Under the pieces are notes generated by a model. The model made no database searches. It saw only the letters and a list, made by a program, of their open reading frames with translations, and was not told the origin of the DNA. A stretch of 18,799 nucleotides of DNA from DASUDX01 sp036275365 (lineage in GTDB: Bacteria; Pseudomonadota; Gammaproteobacteria; Nevskiales; Nevskiaceae). The stretch spans positions 1 through 18,799 of the forward strand of contig DASUDX010000037.1 of NCBI GenBank assembly GCA_036275365.1, read 5' to 3'. Every line of letters starts with the position of its first letter. The first letter of the stretch is position 1. Of the stretch, positions 7,001 to 13,837 are shown piece by piece. Made by a program: the position numbers and the translations under genes.

Positions 7001-7461
7001 GCGGCCCCCGCGTAGCCGAGCTGGCGCCAGGCCTCGTAGACGGCGATGGCGGCGGCATTCGCCAGGTTGAGGCTGCGGCTGCCCGGGCGCATCGGCAGGC
7101 GCAGGCCGCGCGCCGGGCCCAGCGCCTCGAGCCAGTCCGCCGGCAGGCCGCGGGTCTCGGGGCCGAACAGCAGCACATCGCCCTCGGCATAGCGCACCTG
7201 GCTGTAGCACTGCCGGGCGCGGGTGCTGAAGGCCCACAGCCGGCGCCCGCCGAGGGCCTGCTCGAAGGCGGCACGATCGGCGTGCTCCTGCACCAGGGCG
7301 AGCTCGTGGTAGTCGAGCCCGGCGCGGCGCAGGGCCGGCTCGGCCAGCGAAAACCCCAGCGGATGGATCAGGTGCAGACGCGCCCCGCAGTTGGCGGCGA
7401 GGCGGATCAGATTGCCGGTGTTGGGCGGAATCTCCGGCTGGTAGAGGGCGAGCTCGATCAT
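6997..7461 (-). CDS. trmL: tRNA (cytidine/uridine-2'-O-)-methyltransferase TrmL
   Basis: A 154-residue SPOUT (SpoU family) methyltransferase that 2'-O-methylates the wobble base (position 34) of tRNA-Leu isoacceptors. Signature motifs: YQPEIPPNTGNLIRLAANCG (7-26), LFGPETRGLP (98-107) and the knot motif LPMRPGSRSLNLANAAAI (122-139). The short length, with no extra RNA-binding domain, is normal for TrmL (about 157 in E. coli). The ATG overlaps the DUF2007 stop and its own stop overlaps the next start, both as ATGA, which indicates translational coupling. In E. coli trmL lies beyond cysE after gpsA; here it is on the opposite strand and cysE is absent. Confidence 0.93.
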   Translation of the reverse strand: MIELALYQPEIPPNTGNLIRLAANCGARLHLIHPLGFSLAEPALRRAGLDYHELALVQEHADRAAFEQALGGRRLWAFSTRARQCYSQVRYAEGDVLLFGPETRGLPADWLEALGPARGLRLPMRPGSRSLNLANAAAIAVYEAWRQLGYAGAA

Positions 7462-7793
7462 GGCTGGTCGGCGCCACACTGCCAGCAGATGGCGAAGCGC
7501 GGCGGCAGCGGCTCGCCGCAGCGCACGCAGGGCGCCTCGGCCGCCGGGCCGCTGCTGCGGGCCGGGGCTTCGCGCGCCTCGTATTCGCGCAGCCAGCTCA
7601 GGGCTGCCTCGCGGTCGCGCGGGTCGCACAGCACCAGGCGCGGCCAGGCATCGGCGGCCACCTCGCCGAGCGCGCCCCAGAGCAGGGCGCCGCGGATCTC
7701 GCAGGCGATGCCGGCGGCGGCCAGGCCGTCGCGCAGCAGATGCGCCTCCAGCGGATTGGCGGCGAGATAGATCGGTGGGTTGGCCTCCGCCAT
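7458..7793 (-). CDS. DUF2007 domain protein with C-terminal zinc ribbon
   Basis: A 111-residue cytosolic protein. Residues 1-72 match the DUF2007 (putative signal-transducing protein) pattern: IYLAANPLEAHLLRDGLAAAGIA then EIRGALLWGALGEV and a PRLVLCDPRDREAAL strand-turn-helix, with some likeness to PII-type small ligand or protein-binding domains. After a short Ala/Pro linker a four-cysteine zinc ribbon follows: C89-x2-C92 and C103-x2-C106. Partner and function are unknown. It is first in the operon with trmL, so a link to tRNA modification or RNA binding is possible but only inferred. No ribosome binding site is seen before the ATG and the predicted transcription start falls on or next to the ATG, suggesting a leaderless message. 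Confidence 0.82.
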   Translation of the reverse strand: MAEANPPIYLAANPLEAHLLRDGLAAAGIACEIRGALLWGALGEVAADAWPRLVLCDPRDREAALSWLREYEAREAPARSSGPAAEAPCVRCGEPLPPRFAICWQCGADQP

Positions 7794-7799
7794 GGCCCC

Positions 7800-7828
7800 A
7801 GTGTAGGCAGGCGGCCGCGCATTGACAG
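7800..7828 (-). promoter_or_regulatory. Sigma-70-type promoter for the DUF2007-trmL-PLP operon
   Basis: Read on the minus strand: -35 CTGTCA (plus 7823-7828, four of six consensus bases), a 17-base spacer, and -10 TACACT (plus 7800-7805, four of six, with the key A2 and T6). Transcription would start about 6-7 bases on, at 7793-7794, which is the A of the DUF2007 ATG or the base before it. The -35 box overlaps the -35 box of the rightward promoter by five bases. Confidence 0.5.
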
Positions 7829-7850
7829 CCCGCCCACCCCTGCCTAGCCT
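7822..7850 (+). promoter_or_regulatory. Sigma-70-type promoter for the small exported protein
   Basis: A perfect -35 box TTGACA (7822-7827), a 17-base spacer and a -10 box TAGCCT (7845-7850; T1, A2 and T6 match). Predicted start is near 7857, giving a leader of about 23 bases that carries GTGGAG just before the ATG at 7880. Confidence 0.6.
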
Positions 7851-7879
7851 CGGGCTCCCTGCGCTGCGTGGAGCTGCCC

Positions 7880-8173
7880 ATGTCCCTCCGCCCGATTCTC
7901 AAGGCCGGCCTCGCGGCCGCCCTGCTGCTCACCTCGAGCCTCGCCAGCGCGGAGGATGTGATCGACGACACCCCCTCCGGTGGCGCCATGGCCTTCGATC
8001 TGCTGGTGGCGCGGCCGCTGGGCGTGGTCGGCACCGTGCTCGGCCTCGGCCTGTTCTTCGTCCAGCTGCCGCTGTCGATCGTCCAGGGCGAGCCGCCGGG
8101 CGATCCGGCGCGCAAGCTGGTGGTGGAGCCGGCGCGCTGGACCTTCACCCGCCCGCTGGGCGAGCTGGAGTAA
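7880..8173 (+). CDS. Small exported protein of unknown function
   Basis: A 97-residue protein. The ATG at 7880 is chosen because GGAG lies 6 bases upstream and it starts a clear signal peptide: MSLRPILK, a hydrophobic LAAALLLTSSLA stretch, and a probable cleavage site after ASA (residue 20). An in-frame GTG at 7868 is the alternative. The mature part begins EDVIDDTPSGGAMAFDLLVARPLG, then has a hydrophobic Gly-rich helix (VVGTVLGLGLFFVQLPLSIV) that could sit in a membrane, and ends in a polar segment (EPARWTFTRPLGELE). No known domain recognised; similar short proteins appear as hypotheticals in gammaproteobacteria. It has its own promoter and a terminator-like hairpin, so it is probably a single-gene unit. 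Confidence 0.8.
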   Translation: MSLRPILKAGLAAALLLTSSLASAEDVIDDTPSGGAMAFDLLVARPLGVVGTVLGLGLFFVQLPLSIVQGEPPGDPARKLVVEPARWTFTRPLGELE

Positions 8174-8181
8174 ACCCCTGA

Positions 8182-8207
8182 CCGGCGCCGCCCTGCGGCG
8201 GCGCCGG
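8182..8207. terminator. Perfect hairpin between convergent genes
   Basis: An 11-bp perfect GC stem (CCGGCGCCGCC at 8182-8192 with GGCGGCGCCGG at 8197-8207) with a 4-base loop lies between the stops of the small exported protein (8173) and the M16 gene (8216). No U-tract follows on either strand, so if it terminates transcription it is not a textbook intrinsic terminator. Its position between two convergent 3' ends suggests a two-way terminator or mRNA 3' end stabiliser. Confidence 0.6.
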
Positions 8208-8215
8208 CTGGCGGT

Positions 8216-10978
8216 TCAGCGGACCGGCTTGCCGTCCGCGTCGATCACCGTCACCTCGCCGAGCTTGAGCGCCCGGATCGGCGCCTCGATGGTGGCGAGA
8301 TCCCCCACGATCACCCAGGTCAGCCGGTCCGGATCGACCAGCCGGCGGATCGCGGCGTTGACATCGGCGGGCTGCAGGGCCTTCACCTTCGGCACCAGGG
8401 CGTTGTAGTAGTCGTCCGGCAGGCCGTACTGGAGGATGTTGAGGAAGGAGCCGGCGATCTCGCCATTGGTCTCGTTCTCGCCGGGCAGGCCGATCACCAG
8501 ATTGCCGGCGGCGAAGGCCAGCTCCTCGGCGCTGATCGGCCGGCTGCCGTCGCGGATCTGGCTCAGCTCCTTCTGCATCTCGCGCATCGACTCCACCGTC
8601 TTGTCGGCCTGCACGCTGGAGTAGGCGTAGAAGGTGCGCTGGGCCTTGGCCGAGGCGATCACGCTGCCGGCGCCATAGCTCCAGTGCTTGTCCTCACGCA
8701 GGTTCAGGTTCAGCCGCGAGATGAACATGCCGCCCAGGGTGTTGTTGGCGGTCATCATCGCCACATCATCCGGGTCGTTCTTGGGCGGCGCCACGCTGCC
8801 GGCGAACAGCAGGGTCTGGCCGGCGCCGGTCTTGTTGACCAGGAACAGCCGCGGCTTCTCCGGCAGCGGCACGCGGGCGAGGTTCTTGGCCGGCAGCGGC
8901 TCGGCCGGCGCCTTCCAGCCCTTGAGGCGGGCTTCCAGCAGCGGCTGGATCTCGGCCAGCGTGGTGTCGCCCACCACCAGCAGGGTGGCGTTGTCCGGGC
9001 GGATCCAGCGGCGGTAGAAGCTGAGCAGGTCGTCGCGGCCGAGGCTGGCGACGCTGGCCTCGTCACCATTGCCGGAACGGGCGCCGGCGTAGGCATGGCC
9101 GGGCCCGAAGATCAGCCCGGAGAACAGCCGTCCGGCGAGGCCGCTGGGCTGCGACTTCTCCTGCTGGATCGCCGCCAGGCGCTGCTGCTTGAGGCGGGCC
9201 AGCTCGGACTCCGGGAAGCTCGGCTCCAGCAGCACCTCGGTGTAGAGGTCCAGCGACTCGGCCAGCCGCGACTTCAGGCTGTTCATCGAGATCACCGCGC
9301 TGTCCAGATTGGCGCCGGCCGAGATCACCGTTCCCAGCTCCTCGGCGCGGCGGGCGATGCCCAGCGCGTCGCGCTTGCGGGTGCCCTCGTCGAGCATGTC
9401 GAGGGTCATCTTGGCGGTGCCGGCCTTGATGCCCTGATCGGCGGCATAGCCGGCATCGGCGATCAGGCTCAGCTCCACCACCGGGGCGTGGCGGCGCTCG
9501 GCCACCACCAGCTCGACGCCGTTGGACAGGCGCGCGCGCTGCAGGGCCGGCAGCTGCAGGGCCGGCGCTTCGCCGAGCGCGGGCAGCTGGCGGCGGTCGG
9601 CGCCTTCGGCCGCCACCTGGTACTCCGGATAGGGCTCGACGGTGAGCACGAACTGGCCGTCCTCCAGCCAGCGCCGCGCGCTGTCACGCACGCTGGCCGG
9701 AGTGGCGGCGTAGATCCAGCCGAGCTCCTGGCGGTAGTGATCGGGGCTGCCGCAGTAGACCTCGTACTGGGCCAGCGTGGCGCTCTTGCCGCCGAAGCCA
9801 TCGAGCCGCTCGAGGCCGCGCACGAAGCCGGCCTCGACCTGGGTGCGCACCCGCGCCAGTTCCTCGGCGCTGGGGCCTTCGCGCAGGAAGCGGGCGAGCT
9901 CCTCATCGATCACCCGCTCGACCTCGGCGCTGCTGCGGCCGGGAGCGACCAGGGCATCGACGGTGAACTGCGAGCCGATCTCGAACGGACCGATGCCGAC
10001 CGAGACGCGGGTGGCGATCTGCTCCTGGTAGACCAGGCGCTTGTAGAGCCGGCTGTTCTTGCCCCCGGCCAGCACCTCGCCGGCGAGCTGCAGGAGATTG
10101 GCATCGCGCGAGCAGAAGCCCGGGATGTTCCAGACCTTGAACAGGCGCGACTGCGGCACGCGGTCCTGCTGGACCATGCGCTTGGTGCCGCTCATCTTGG
10201 CGATCCACTCGCCGTGGCGCACCCGCGGCGGGCCGGCGGGGATGTCGCCGAAGTAGTGTTCGACCTTGCGCTTGACCTCCTCGGGGTTGATCGCGCCGGC
10301 AATCACCAGCACCGCGTTGGCCGCGCCGTAGTGCTCGCGGAACCAGCCCTTGACATCGTCCAGGGTGGCGGCGTTGAGATCCTCGAAGGAGCCGATGGTG
10401 GTCCAGGAATAGGGATGCCCGGCCGGATAGGTGGCGGCGGCGATCACATCATCGACCTTGCCATAGGGCTCGTTCTCGCCCTGACGCTTCTCGTTGAGCA
10501 CCACGCCGCGCTGCTCGTCGAGCTTGGCCTGATCGACCACGCCGAGCAGATGCCCCATGCGGTCGGATTCCAGCCACAGGGTCTGGTCCAGCGCCGAGAC
10601 CGGCACATTCTGGAAGTAGTTGGTGCGGTCGTACCAGGTGGTGCCGTTGAGCTTGGAGGCGCCGACCGCCTCGAGGGCGTAGAAGAAATCCTTGTTGTAG
10701 TGCTCCGAGCCGTTGAACATCAGGTGCTCGAAGAGATGGGCGAAGCCGGTGCGGCCCGGGCGCTCGTCCTTGCTGCCGACGTGGTACCAGATGTTCACCG
10801 CCACCACCGGCGCCTTGTGGTCCTCGTGGAGGATCAGCGTCAGGCCGTTGGCCAGCGTATGCTTCTGGAAGGGGATCTCCAGCCCCGGCGGAATGCCCGG
10901 CGCGGCGGCGGTGGCCGCACCCAGTGGCAGGACAAGGCTGAGGATGGCGGCCGTCAGGCCGCTCCGGATCGCTTTCAT
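8216..10978 (-). CDS. Exported M16-family zinc metallopeptidase, two-domain fusion
   Basis: A 920-residue protein. The ATG at 10978 is chosen over one 17 codons upstream because AGGGA stands 6-7 bases before it and a signal peptide follows (MKAIRSGLTAAILSLVLPLGAATA, cleaved near 25). Two M16 (pitrilysin-type) units are joined. The first carries the inverted zinc motif H81-L-F-E84-H85 and the third ligand E163 in RGVVLNEKRQ, so it should be catalytic. The second starts around 480 (RARLSNGVELVVAERRHAPVVELSL) and reads KMTLDMLDEGTRK where the motif would be, so it lacks zinc ligands and is probably structural, as in other M16 pairs. A periplasmic oligopeptidase role is likely; the substrate is unknown. 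It is divergent from ampD over 40 bases. Confidence 0.9.
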   Translation of the reverse strand: MKAIRSGLTAAILSLVLPLGAATAAAPGIPPGLEIPFQKHTLANGLTLILHEDHKAPVVAVNIWYHVGSKDERPGRTGFAHLFEHLMFNGSEHYNKDFFYALEAVGASKLNGTTWYDRTNYFQNVPVSALDQTLWLESDRMGHLLGVVDQAKLDEQRGVVLNEKRQGENEPYGKVDDVIAAATYPAGHPYSWTTIGSFEDLNAATLDDVKGWFREHYGAANAVLVIAGAINPEEVKRKVEHYFGDIPAGPPRVRHGEWIAKMSGTKRMVQQDRVPQSRLFKVWNIPGFCSRDANLLQLAGEVLAGGKNSRLYKRLVYQEQIATRVSVGIGPFEIGSQFTVDALVAPGRSSAEVERVIDEELARFLREGPSAEELARVRTQVEAGFVRGLERLDGFGGKSATLAQYEVYCGSPDHYRQELGWIYAATPASVRDSARRWLEDGQFVLTVEPYPEYQVAAEGADRRQLPALGEAPALQLPALQRARLSNGVELVVAERRHAPVVELSLIADAGYAADQGIKAGTAKMTLDMLDEGTRKRDALGIARRAEELGTVISAGANLDSAVISMNSLKSRLAESLDLYTEVLLEPSFPESELARLKQQRLAAIQQEKSQPSGLAGRLFSGLIFGPGHAYAGARSGNGDEASVASLGRDDLLSFYRRWIRPDNATLLVVGDTTLAEIQPLLEARLKGWKAPAEPLPAKNLARVPLPEKPRLFLVNKTGAGQTLLFAGSVAPPKNDPDDVAMMTANNTLGGMFISRLNLNLREDKHWSYGAGSVIASAKAQRTFYAYSSVQADKTVESMREMQKELSQIRDGSRPISAEELAFAAGNLVIGLPGENETNGEIAGSFLNILQYGLPDDYYNALVPKVKALQPADVNAAIRRLVDPDRLTWVIVGDLATIEAPIRALKLGEVTVIDADGKPVR

Positions 10979-11018
10979 GGTTTTCCCTGTTTTGACGTGG
11001 TGAACGGCGGCGCCCAGC
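10979..11018. promoter_or_regulatory. Divergent 40-base gap between the M16 peptidase gene and ampD
   Basis: The gap holds the M16 ribosome binding site (AGGGA on the minus strand) and a TTGACG at 10992-10997 on the plus strand that resembles a -35 box. A 17-base spacer from it would put the -10 across the ampD ATG, so it cannot serve the annotated ampD start unless ampD begins further in. Promoters for both genes may reach into the neighbouring coding regions. I cannot resolve them. Confidence 0.25.
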
Positions 11019-11588
11019 ATGAACCGCACGCATACGGCTTGGACGGTGGATGGGTTGCATTGGTTGCAACCGGCCCGTCATCGGCTCTCGCCGCACTGCG
11101 ATGAGCGCCCGCCGGGCAGCCCGGTGGACCTGCTGGTGATCCACGCCATCAGCCTGCCGCCGGATCGCTTCGGCGGGCCCTACGTCGACGATCTGTTCAT
11201 GGGCACGCTCGACTGCGACGCCGATCCCTACTTCGAGGGTCTGCGCGGGCTGCGCGTCTCTGCCCATCTGCTGATCGACCGCCGCGGCGCGCTGACCCAG
11301 TATGTGCCCTTCCACCGGCGCGCCTGGCATGCCGGTGCCTCGGAATGGCGCGGGCGCAGCCGCTGCAATGATTTCTCGATCGGCATCGAGCTCGAGGGCA
11401 GCGACCATCAGCCGTTCACCCCGGTGCAGATGAAGGTGCTGGTGGCGGTCAGCCGCTGTCTGCTGGCGCACTACCGCATCCCGCCGGATCAGGTGGCCGG
11501 CCACAGCGAGATCGCTCCCGGGCGCAAGACCGACCCCGGCCCCTACTTCGACTGGGCGGGCTACCGCGCCCATCTGCTCGGCCCATGA
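11019..11588 (+). CDS. ampD: 1,6-anhydro-N-acetylmuramyl-L-alanine amidase AmpD
   Basis: A 189-residue cytosolic zinc amidase that cuts the stem peptide from anhydromuropeptides during peptidoglycan recycling, and so keeps the AmpR inducer low where ampC is present. Zinc ligands H42 (VIHAISLPP), H162 (AGHSEIAPGRK) and D172 (TDPGP) are present, with the catalytic E124 (IGIELEG) and K170. The absence of a signal peptide fits AmpD rather than the exported AmiD. The N-terminus is about 8 residues longer than in E. coli; a GTG at 11046 would give the E. coli-like length but has no better ribosome binding site. The stop overlaps the ampE start (ATGA), the classical ampDE operon. Confidence 0.94.
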   Translation: MNRTHTAWTVDGLHWLQPARHRLSPHCDERPPGSPVDLLVIHAISLPPDRFGGPYVDDLFMGTLDCDADPYFEGLRGLRVSAHLLIDRRGALTQYVPFHRRAWHAGASEWRGRSRCNDFSIGIELEGSDHQPFTPVQMKVLVAVSRCLLAHYRIPPDQVAGHSEIAPGRKTDPGPYFDWAGYRAHLLGP

Positions 11589-12466
11589 ACCTGATCGCCA
11601 CCCTGCTGGCCCTGCTGCTGGAGCGCAGCCTCGCCCGCTTCCCGGGCTGGGGCGAACCCAGCCTGCAGCGCCGTGCCCTGCGTGGCCTGCGCGCGCTGCT
11701 GCCCCTGCCCGGGCTGTGGCAGAGCCCGCTGCTGGTGCTGCTCTGGCTGCTGCCGCCGGTGTGGGGCGTGCAGCATCTGCACCAGGGCTGGGAGAGCCCC
11801 TTCACCGATCTGCTGTTCTCCACGCTGGTGCTGCTGCTGTGCCTGGGCCCGCGCGATCTCGCCGACGATGTGCAGCGCTGGCTCTCGGCCCGCGCCGAGG
11901 GCCGCGAGGCGGAGGCCGCGCAGTGGGCACGCAGCCTGCAGCGCGGACCGGCGCCGCCGCCCTCGCACCGCTCGCTGCTCGGCGCGCTGTTCATCCAGAG
12001 CCATGAGCGGCTGTTCGGCGTGCTGCTCGGCTTCTTCGCCCTCGGCCCGGCCGGGGCGGTGCTCTACCGGCTGGCCTCGCGCCTGCCGCTGCTGCTTGCC
12101 GAGCAGGGCGGTGCCGAGAGCGCCGCCAGCCGGGCGGCGGAGTCAGTCCACGCGCTGCTGGCCTATGTGCCGGCGCGCATCACCGCCCTGCTGTTCGGCC
12201 TGGCCGGCAGCCTCGACGATGCCCTCGCCGCCTGGCGTTCGCTGGCCGCCGAGCCCGAGCATGACTGGCGGCGCGACACCTGGGCGGTGCTGGCGGAGAC
12301 CGCCACCGGCTCGCTGCAGGCGGAGACCGAGCAGGGCGATCCCATCGTGCCGGCCAGCCTCGACCAGGCCGCGGCCGAGGTGCTCGCCCTGCAGCAGCGC
12401 GCCCTGCTGATCCTGCTCGCCTTCTTCGCCTTCTTCACCACCGGGGCCTGGCTGCATGGCGGCTAG
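11585..12466 (+). CDS. ampE: Regulatory signalling modulator protein AmpE
   Basis: A 293-residue inner-membrane protein encoded next to AmpD; its biochemical role is still unclear. Hydrophobic segments are visible at about 45-62 (PLLVLLWLLPPVWGV), 72-88 (FTDLLFSTLVLLLCLG), 140-165 (ERLFGVLLGFFALGPAGAVLYRLAS) and the C-terminus (ALLILLAFFAFFTTGAWL). The family motif around FFALGPAGAVLYRL and the following VPARITALLFGLAG are conserved. It is translationally coupled to ampD by ATGA and overlaps the btuF-like start by 11 bases, so all three genes are probably one transcript. Confidence 0.9.
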   Translation: MNLIATLLALLLERSLARFPGWGEPSLQRRALRGLRALLPLPGLWQSPLLVLLWLLPPVWGVQHLHQGWESPFTDLLFSTLVLLLCLGPRDLADDVQRWLSARAEGREAEAAQWARSLQRGPAPPPSHRSLLGALFIQSHERLFGVLLGFFALGPAGAVLYRLASRLPLLLAEQGGAESAASRAAESVHALLAYVPARITALLFGLAGSLDDALAAWRSLAAEPEHDWRRDTWAVLAETATGSLQAETEQGDPIVPASLDQAAAEVLALQQRALLILLAFFAFFTTGAWLHGG

Positions 12467-13361
12467 GGGCCGGTGGGGGGGGCTGCTGCTGGGCCTGATG
12501 CTGGCCGGGCCCTCGCCGGCAGGCGAGCGGCTGGTGACCCTGGCCCCGCATCTGGCCGAGCTGGTCTGCGCGGTGGACGGCGCGGGCTGTCCGCAGCTGG
12601 TGGGTGTGGTGGCCTGGAGCGACTTCCCGGCGGCGGTGCGCGACAAGCCGGTGGTGGGCGATGCCTTCGCGGTCAACGCCGAGGCGGTGCTGGCGCTGCG
12701 GCCGACCCGGGTGCTGAGCTGGGCCGGCGGCACCAGCGAGGCCACCCGCCAGGCCCTGCTGCGCCTGGGCCTGCGGGTGGAGCCGGTGCAGGCACAGAGC
12801 CTCGCCCGCATTCCGCTGGCCCTGCGCGAGCTCGGCGTGGCGCTCAACCGGGCGGCGGCAGGCGAGGCGGCGGCGCGCCAGTTCGAACAGACCCTGGAGA
12901 CCCTGCGCGCGCGCCACGCCGGGCGACCGCCGGTGCGCGTGCTCTACCAGCTCGAGGCCGAGCCGCTGTTCGCCATCGGCCGCGACAGCCCGATCCACGA
13001 GGCGATGGGCGTCTGCGGGGCGGTCAATGTGTTCGCCGATCTCGACGCAGCGGCCGCGCCGGTGGCGCGCGAGGCGGCGGTGGCCGCGGCGCCGGAGCTG
13101 ATTCTGTTCGGCCGCCGCGATGATGGCCCGGCGATCCGCGCGCGCTGGGCGCCGTTCGCCGCGGTGCCGGCGGTGCGCCACGGGCAGCTGCAGGCGGTGG
13201 ACGAGGATCGTCTGGCGCGCTACGGCCCGCGCCTGGTCGAGGGGATTGCCGAGCTCTGTGGCCGGGTGGAGGCGGTGCGCGCGGCTCAGCCGGAGCGGCG
13301 CCAGCCCACCTCGTCGCCACCGGCGCCGCGCAGCAGCACGCGGGCGGCGACGAACAGGTAA
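12456..13361 (+). CDS. Periplasmic cobalamin-binding protein, BtuF-like
   Basis: A 301-residue substrate-binding protein of the BtuF/helical-backbone metal and corrinoid receptor type. A signal sequence spans about 1-22 (WGGLLLGLMLAGPSPAG). The mature part aligns with BtuF: RLVTLAPHLAELVCAVD, LVGVVAWSDFPAAVRDKPVVGD, LRPTRVLSWAGGTSE (AWRGGN in E. coli BtuF), PLFAIGRDSPIHEAMGVCGAVNVFADL and VAREAAVAAAPELILFG. No BtuC or BtuD genes are in the window, so the transporter must be elsewhere. A PduO-type adenosyltransferase gene follows on the other strand, which supports B12 as ligand. The last 25 codons are read from DNA that also encodes the tail of that gene; the resulting Arg/Ser/Pro-rich tail (from about residue 277) is not part of the BtuF fold. 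Confidence 0.82.
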   Translation: MAARGRWGGLLLGLMLAGPSPAGERLVTLAPHLAELVCAVDGAGCPQLVGVVAWSDFPAAVRDKPVVGDAFAVNAEAVLALRPTRVLSWAGGTSEATRQALLRLGLRVEPVQAQSLARIPLALRELGVALNRAAAGEAAARQFEQTLETLRARHAGRPPVRVLYQLEAEPLFAIGRDSPIHEAMGVCGAVNVFADLDAAAAPVAREAAVAAAPELILFGRRDDGPAIRARWAPFAAVPAVRHGQLQAVDEDRLARYGPRLVEGIAELCGRVEAVRAAQPERRQPTSSPPAPRSSTRAATNR

Positions 13362-13831
13362 TCGCTGAGGCGGTTGAGGTAGCGCATCAGATCCGGGTTG
13401 AGCGGCTCGGCCGCATGCAAGGCCCACAGGCTGCGCTCGGCGCGGCGCGCCACCGCCCTTGCCTGGTGGGCCTGGGCGCTGGCCGGGGTGCCACCGGGCA
13501 GGACGAACTCCTTGAGCGGCGGCAGCTCGCGGTTGAGGTCGTCCAGCGCCTGATCCAGGGCCAGCACCGCCTCCGGCTTGAAGAACACCCGCCCGGGCAT
13601 CGACAGCTCGCCGCCGAGGTCGAACAGCTCGTGCTGCACCCGCTGCAGACGCTCGCGCAGGGCCTCGGGCAGCGGATGGATCAGCAGCAGACCGATCACG
13701 CAGTTGAGCTCGTCGACCTCGCCCATGGCGCTGACCCGCGGATGGAACTTGTCCACCCGCTCGCCGGTGGTCAGCCCGGTCTGGCCACCGTCCCCGGTGC
13801 GGGTAACGATCTTGCTGAGACGATGGCCCAC
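13286..13831 (-). CDS. Cob(I)alamin/corrinoid adenosyltransferase, PduO/MMAB type
   Basis: A 181-residue cytosolic enzyme that transfers adenosyl from ATP to cob(I)alamin to form coenzyme B12. Motifs: KIVTRTGDGGQTGL (7-20, ATP binding), AMGEVDELNC (35-44), FVLPGGTPASA (109-119), ARRAERSLWAL (128-138) and YLNRLSDYLFVAARV (151-165), all typical of PduO-type trimers. Length is normal. The start is 6 bases after the stop of the upstream membrane protein gene, so it ends the MAPEG-sanA-like-coq7 operon. Its last 76 bases overlap the end of the convergent btuF-like gene; the overlapped codons include the end of the family-typical C-terminal helix (FVAARVLLRGAGGDEVGWRRSG). Confidence 0.93.
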   Translation of the reverse strand: MGHRLSKIVTRTGDGGQTGLTTGERVDKFHPRVSAMGEVDELNCVIGLLLIHPLPEALRERLQRVQHELFDLGGELSMPGRVFFKPEAVLALDQALDDLNRELPPLKEFVLPGGTPASAQAHQARAVARRAERSLWALHAAEPLNPDLMRYLNRLSDYLFVAARVLLRGAGGDEVGWRRSG

Positions 13832-13837
13832 CGCCGC

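Noticed and set aside
11054..11071. GGTTGCAACC palindrome and nearby GGTTGCAT near the ampD start, as a possible operator
   Set aside because: It lies inside the ampD coding region (codons for GLHWLQP) and appears once; no second site supports an operator.
8684..11104. 806-codon open frame antisense to the M16 peptidase gene
   Set aside because: It has the Leu/Gly/Ala/His/Gln-rich composition expected of the reverse strand of a high-GC gene, no domain, and the M16 gene on the other strand is unmistakable.
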